From Candidatus Flexifilum breve (GTDB lineage Bacteria; Chloroflexota; Anaerolineae; Aggregatilineales; Phototrophicaceae): a DNA stretch of 64,000 bases. Under the pieces are notes generated by a model that saw only the letters and a list, made by a program, of their open reading frames with translations, was not told where the DNA came from and did no database searches. Location of the stretch: the NCBI GenBank assembly GCA_016717205.1, contig JADKGC010000009.1:124001-188000 (forward strand), given 5' to 3'. The first letter of the stretch is position 1; each line of letters begins with the position of its first letter. The position numbers and the translations under genes are program-made. Below are positions 60,868 through 64,000 of the stretch, piece by piece.

Positions 60868-62214
60868 TCATTGAAGCGCCTGCACCGCGTCCTGCCGCAG
60901 GGTCGCCAGTTTTTCCAGCAGTTCCCCCTCGCCACGCGAGGACAAAATCTCCTGCACCGCGTCCATCATCTCGACCAGCACCGGGCCAAAATCAGCCGCT
61001 TGTTCGGCGAGCGCTTTGCGCGCCTGATCTTCCGGCATGGAGAGCAAATCGTTGATAAAACGGAGTTCTGGCTGCATGTTATCGCGCAGCGCGGCCACCA
61101 CGCGGTCGTAGACCTGCTTCAGCCGCGCGGACATTTGAATGTTGCCCGTGCGCTGCGCTTCCTGGATGTTGGCAGAGAGCACCGCCATGAACGTATCGTC
61201 GAGATATGGCATATTCTCTTCCACCGCGGCGTCGACATCGGGACTGTTGACGAGCTGCTGCAAGAGCTGTGCCGCCTCTTGCACGACCATTTGCTGCTGC
61301 TGGTCGACCAACTGCGTGAGTTGCACGAGCTGTTCGCGTACCGATTCCATATAGTCACGTTGATCGGCGGGCGCGCTGCCCACGCGGGTCGTAAACTCGG
61401 TGAAGAACTGGTAATCGAACGCCGGACGCGCCAAACCAACCAGCGCCTGTAAGCGGTTGGCGTCCGCGCCGTAGCGCAGCGCCAGCTCGATGAAATCGGC
61501 GCGGGTCGCCCCATTGCCGAGCGCCTGCAGTTCGGTCGCCACTTCGCGCACGATCTCTTCCTGCTGGCGGTTCTCCTCCAGCAGCGTCTGCCCGAAGCTG
61601 GAATAAGTCGCTACACGTTCCTGCACGGCGAGCACCTGCTCGGCGAGGTCCGGGCGATTCTCCTGTACCATGCGCTGCGCCATGAGCGACATCGTTTGCA
61701 GGAACTGCGCGTCGACTTTGGCGTCGTTCTGCTGTACCACCGATTCAAGCAGATCGGCGGGTGTCGACATGAAGGTCTCGATCAAACGCACACGGTCACG
61801 CTGCTCGTTCATCATTTCGGGCGTGACGCCGTCGGCCTGCAAAATCGTATCCATCATGCCTTGCAAGGTGAGCGCCTGCTTGGGGTTGAACAAATACCCC
61901 TTCATCGCCTCTTTCGGCAGCTTGGAAGTCAGTTCCTTCATCAACTCGCCGATGACCTTCTCCTGCTGCTGCTTGGGGAGCGGGGTTTCCATCGGCACAT
62001 ACACCAGCAGCAGCTCTTTGCTCCCGTCGTGGTACAAAATCGGCGTGGCGATGTTCACGGGCGTGCCGCAATTCGGGCACGTGACAGCGTTCAGCCGTCC
62101 GCCGAGGAAGCGGGCTTTAGCTTGCGGATCGGACGTGACATCGATGACCGATTCGACCACTGCCGTAATCGGATTCCGGCAGTTTGGGCATTGGATATTC
62201 ATTTGTCGAGCCAA
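60868..62214 (-). CDS. CpXC-domain protein
   Basis: 448 residues, cytoplasmic. An N-terminal CpXC zinc-binding domain has QCPNC near residue 9 and TCPNC near 47, with ILYHDGSKELLLVYVP after it. The remainder is almost entirely helical and Gln/Glu-rich (VREQLVQLTQLVDQQQQMVVQEAAQLLQQL), probably coiled coil. The TTG at 62214 has GGAG seven bases upstream; an ATG at 62202 is the alternative. It is co-directional with the histidine kinase 25 bases upstream. The function of CpXC proteins is unknown. Confidence 0.87.
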   Translation of the reverse strand: MARQMNIQCPNCRNPITAVVESVIDVTSDPQAKARFLGGRLNAVTCPNCGTPVNIATPILYHDGSKELLLVYVPMETPLPKQQQEKVIGELMKELTSKLPKEAMKGYLFNPKQALTLQGMMDTILQADGVTPEMMNEQRDRVRLIETFMSTPADLLESVVQQNDAKVDAQFLQTMSLMAQRMVQENRPDLAEQVLAVQERVATYSSFGQTLLEENRQQEEIVREVATELQALGNGATRADFIELALRYGADANRLQALVGLARPAFDYQFFTEFTTRVGSAPADQRDYMESVREQLVQLTQLVDQQQQMVVQEAAQLLQQLVNSPDVDAAVEENMPYLDDTFMAVLSANIQEAQRTGNIQMSARLKQVYDRVVAALRDNMQPELRFINDLLSMPEDQARKALAEQAADFGPVLVEMMDAVQEILSSRGEGELLEKLATLRQDAVQALQ

Positions 62215-62239
62215 GAGTTATCTCCAGAACTAGAAGTGG

Positions 62240-63808
62240 TTATTGCTGCGGTAATGTGAAGGTAAACGTGGAACCTTTTCCCGGCTGACTTTCGACGGTG
62301 ATTTGCCCGCCGTGCGCTTCGACGATGGACCGTGCGAGAAACAGCCCCAACCCCGTTCCCTGCGTGCGGCGGCTCAGTTTACCATCCACGCGGAAGAAGC
62401 GCTCAAACACGCGCTCCTGATCAGCTTCGCTGATACCGACGCCCTGATCTTTGACGAACACGCTCACCGTGTCATCGGTAAAATAGCCGCCCACGCGGAT
62501 TTCACCGCCCTCGGGCGAATACTTGATCGCATTGCTCAGCAGGTTGTCAATCACCTGACGGAGACGCTGCTCGTCCGCCTGAATGACGGGGTAATCGTCC
62601 GGGAAATCAACAATCAACGTATGCTTGCGCGTCTGTGTGCTGAAACGCTCAGCAGCGCTCGCGCAGACGTGATTCAAACGCACATCGTCGAGATTCAGTT
62701 CCAAGCGCCGCTGCGCGTGGATTTTGCTCGTCGTGAGCAGATTTTCGATCAGCACGTTCAGCCGATCCGCTTCCTCTTCGATGACGCCGGAATACTCGCG
62801 CACGACCGCCGTGTCCCAATCGACATCTTCGCGGCGCAGCGTCGCCGCATGGCCTTTGATGAGCGCGACGGGGGTCTTCAGTTCGTGCGAAATGGTGGAG
62901 ATGAAGACGTTCTGCATCTCCTGCGCCTTGCGGAAGTTGGTGATATCGCGCACGTTAGCGATGATGTTGGTCAGGTGACCATCCGCCGAAAGCAGCGGCG
63001 CATACAGAATGCCAATGCTGATGGACATGCCATCGCGACGGAGCAGATCCCCCTCGACATATAACGTTTTGTTGTTCGCACCGTTGACATCGGTGAATGG
63101 ATAGCCGTGGTCCAGCGCCTCTTTAAGGTCGGTACTGTCGCGCCGTTTCCATTCGAAGACTTCGTCGTAATCGAGCCCGATAGCGTCGTCAGCGTGCCAC
63201 GCTGTCATGCGTTCCAGCGCGTGGTTGAACGATACGATGCGCCCACGCGCATCGAGGATCATCACGCCGTCCGCGCTGTACTGCACAATCGCCGCGAGCT
63301 GTTTGCGCTCGTGGTCAATGCGCTCATAGAGCTGTGCATTGTGCACCGCAATCGACGCCTGATCGGCGAAGCTTTGCAGTACCTGAATATCATCGGGTGT
63401 TGCCGTCGTCACGACCGAGCGAAACACCACCAGCAAGCCGAGCGGTTCGCCCGCGAACACCAGCGGCAGCGCGAACGACTGGCGCAACCGCTTATCCAAC
63501 AGCGCCGCCATTTCGCGGAGCTGCGCATCGAGCGCGTCGAAGGCAGGCATCTCCAGTTCAAAGATCTTGCTGAGCTGTTCGTTGAGTTCGGGGTAACGCT
63601 CGCTGTCGATACCAACCGTCGCGCGAATGCGATAATCCCCAGCCACATCGCGTAAGGTGATCAAACCAACCGTGCCGCCGAGCATCACGACCGACGCGTT
63701 CAAGACGCGCTTCAACACCTCGCTCAAATCAAGTTGAGCGGTGATGGCCCGCGAGATTTCAAGCAGAAAATCACGCTGGCGAACGCGGTAATCAAGCAGC
63801 ATTAACAT
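62240..63808 (-). CDS. GAF-PAS sensor histidine kinase
   Basis: 522 residues from the ATG at 63808. A short helix RQRDFLLEISRAI leads into a GAF domain (about 18-160), then a PAS domain (about 175-290: GVMILDARGRIVSFNHALERMT). HisKA follows with the phosphorylatable His in STISHELKTPVALIKG (near residue 306), and HATPase_c has N box NLLSNAIKYSPEGG, G1 VKDQGVGIS and G2 GTGLGLFLARSIVEAHGG. The frame stays open to a TTG at 63844, but a promoter covers that stretch. The transcript therefore seems to start at or next to this ATG. Confidence 0.92.
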   Translation of the reverse strand: MLMLLDYRVRQRDFLLEISRAITAQLDLSEVLKRVLNASVVMLGGTVGLITLRDVAGDYRIRATVGIDSERYPELNEQLSKIFELEMPAFDALDAQLREMAALLDKRLRQSFALPLVFAGEPLGLLVVFRSVVTTATPDDIQVLQSFADQASIAVHNAQLYERIDHERKQLAAIVQYSADGVMILDARGRIVSFNHALERMTAWHADDAIGLDYDEVFEWKRRDSTDLKEALDHGYPFTDVNGANNKTLYVEGDLLRRDGMSISIGILYAPLLSADGHLTNIIANVRDITNFRKAQEMQNVFISTISHELKTPVALIKGHAATLRREDVDWDTAVVREYSGVIEEEADRLNVLIENLLTTSKIHAQRRLELNLDDVRLNHVCASAAERFSTQTRKHTLIVDFPDDYPVIQADEQRLRQVIDNLLSNAIKYSPEGGEIRVGGYFTDDTVSVFVKDQGVGISEADQERVFERFFRVDGKLSRRTQGTGLGLFLARSIVEAHGGQITVESQPGKGSTFTFTLPQQ

Positions 63809-63815
63809 GCGCGGC

Positions 63816-63844
63816 ATTGTAACATAGGACGCAACGCGCTTCAA
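63816..63844 (-). promoter_or_regulatory. Promoter of the GAF-PAS histidine kinase
   Basis: On the minus strand TTGAAG (63839-63844) and TACAAT (63816-63821) are 17 bases apart, with a TGT extension of the -10 box. Seven bases separate the -10 box from the ATG at 63808, so the transcript would be leaderless. Confidence 0.6.
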
Positions 63845-63861
63845 TCAGCCACGTCTCTAAT

Positions 63862-63891
63862 TTGCAATTTCCTATACGGTTCTTATATACT
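63862..63891 (+). promoter_or_regulatory. Promoter of the last, partial gene
   Basis: TTGCAA (63862-63867) and TATACT (63886-63891) are 18 bases apart, ending 34 bases before the ATG at 63926. The -10 overlaps an inverted repeat. Confidence 0.6.
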
Positions 63892-63906
63892 AGAACACAT
63901 ATTCTA
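63891..63906. promoter_or_regulatory. Operator-like inverted repeat at the start of the last transcript
   Basis: TAGAA and TTCTA arms are separated by six bases, covering the expected transcription start. A second, shorter pair (GTTCT at 63879-63883 and AGAAC at 63892-63896) flanks the -10 box. The core GAAC-N4-ATTC is one base from a GAAC-N4-GTTC LexA-type site. A repressor site is plausible but unproven. Confidence 0.4.
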
Positions 63907-63925
63907 ATTTCTTCAGGTGACGATT

Positions 63926-64000
63926 ATGGCTGAGAAAACACTCGCTCAAAAACTGAGCTTAAAACCGGGGTATCGCGCCGTCATCCTCAACGCGCCCGAG
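63926..64000 (+). CDS. N-terminal fragment of a small protein (possibly DUF3052-like)
   Basis: 25 codons from the ATG at 63926, preceded by CAGGTGA, and open to the window edge. The visible sequence MAEKTLAQKLSLKPGYR followed by AVILNAPE resembles the start of DUF3052-like proteins (LKPGxRVxxLNAP). Too little is present for a firm call. Confidence 0.6.
   Translation, partial: MAEKTLAQKLSLKPGYRAVILNAPE

Overview
This 64 kb window is GC-rich, gene-dense and bacterial. It has no gap over 300 bases without a gene. The gene content points to the Chloroflexota, probably an Anaerolineae-like lineage. The pointers are a type IVb (Flp) pilin module of the GQxxVEYAL...GPxIGNVF type common in that phylum, coenzyme F420 biosynthesis genes, many GTG/TTG starts, lineage-style hypothetical proteins, and PA14/laminin-like secreted proteins. 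The phylum call is inference, since no rRNA is present.

Positions 1-31919 are almost entirely minus strand, in a long run of about 30 tightly packed genes. They combine (i) purine-base and nucleoside degradation: purine nucleoside phosphorylase, adenine deaminase, an 8-oxoguanine/guanine-type deaminase, SsnA, the molybdenum hydroxylase XdhA, a fused FAD/2Fe-2S partner subunit, an XdhC-type maturation factor, YqeB and a YqeC-MocA fusion; (ii) downstream nitrogen and energy steps: YgeY peptidase, YgeW carbamoyltransferase, carbamate kinase and a fold-type II PLP enzyme; (iii) an F420 block: CofC, CofD, a nitroreductase, CofE, NpdG and an LLM-type F420 enzyme; and (iv) uncharacterised members, one of which (5899-7650) has a C-terminal region resembling nucleoside phosphorylases. 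FolD lies at the upstream end. The set fits selenium-dependent molybdenum hydroxylase and purine-fermentation loci: bases are deaminated and hydroxylated, the ring products are opened, and carbamoyl phosphate yields ATP. hyuA, ygfK, ygeX and the FO synthase genes are not in the window.

Four genes in this block (yqeB, the FAD/2Fe-2S fusion, the LLM enzyme and the 3' end of ygeY) carry what looks like the same net +1 indel, three of them clearly in short C/G runs. A systematic sequencing or assembly error is likely, so they are annotated as genes rather than pseudogenes.

From 32096 the strand changes. A 1499-residue protein begins with a complete Flp-pilin module and continues into PA14-like and jelly-roll-like repeats. 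After a strong terminator come a guanylate-kinase-like protein, YgfZ, a DivIC-like division protein, tRNA-Leu(CAG), an SH3/serine-hydrolase lipid- or wall-targeted protein, GreA, a lipoprotein, an (alpha/alpha)6 glycosidase-like protein, a PAS histidine kinase, an MsbA-like ABC exporter, an epimerase, a methyltransferase, ArgS, Dcd, a tandem-HTH/LAGLIDADG-like protein and tRNA-Val(TAC).

The last 10 kb hold a response regulator with a DM13 protein, another methyltransferase, secreted beta-sandwich proteins, a nucleotidyltransferase, a clan-A glycoside hydrolase, a CpXC protein, a GAF/PAS histidine kinase that appears to be leaderless, and the start of one more gene behind a promoter with an operator-like palindrome.
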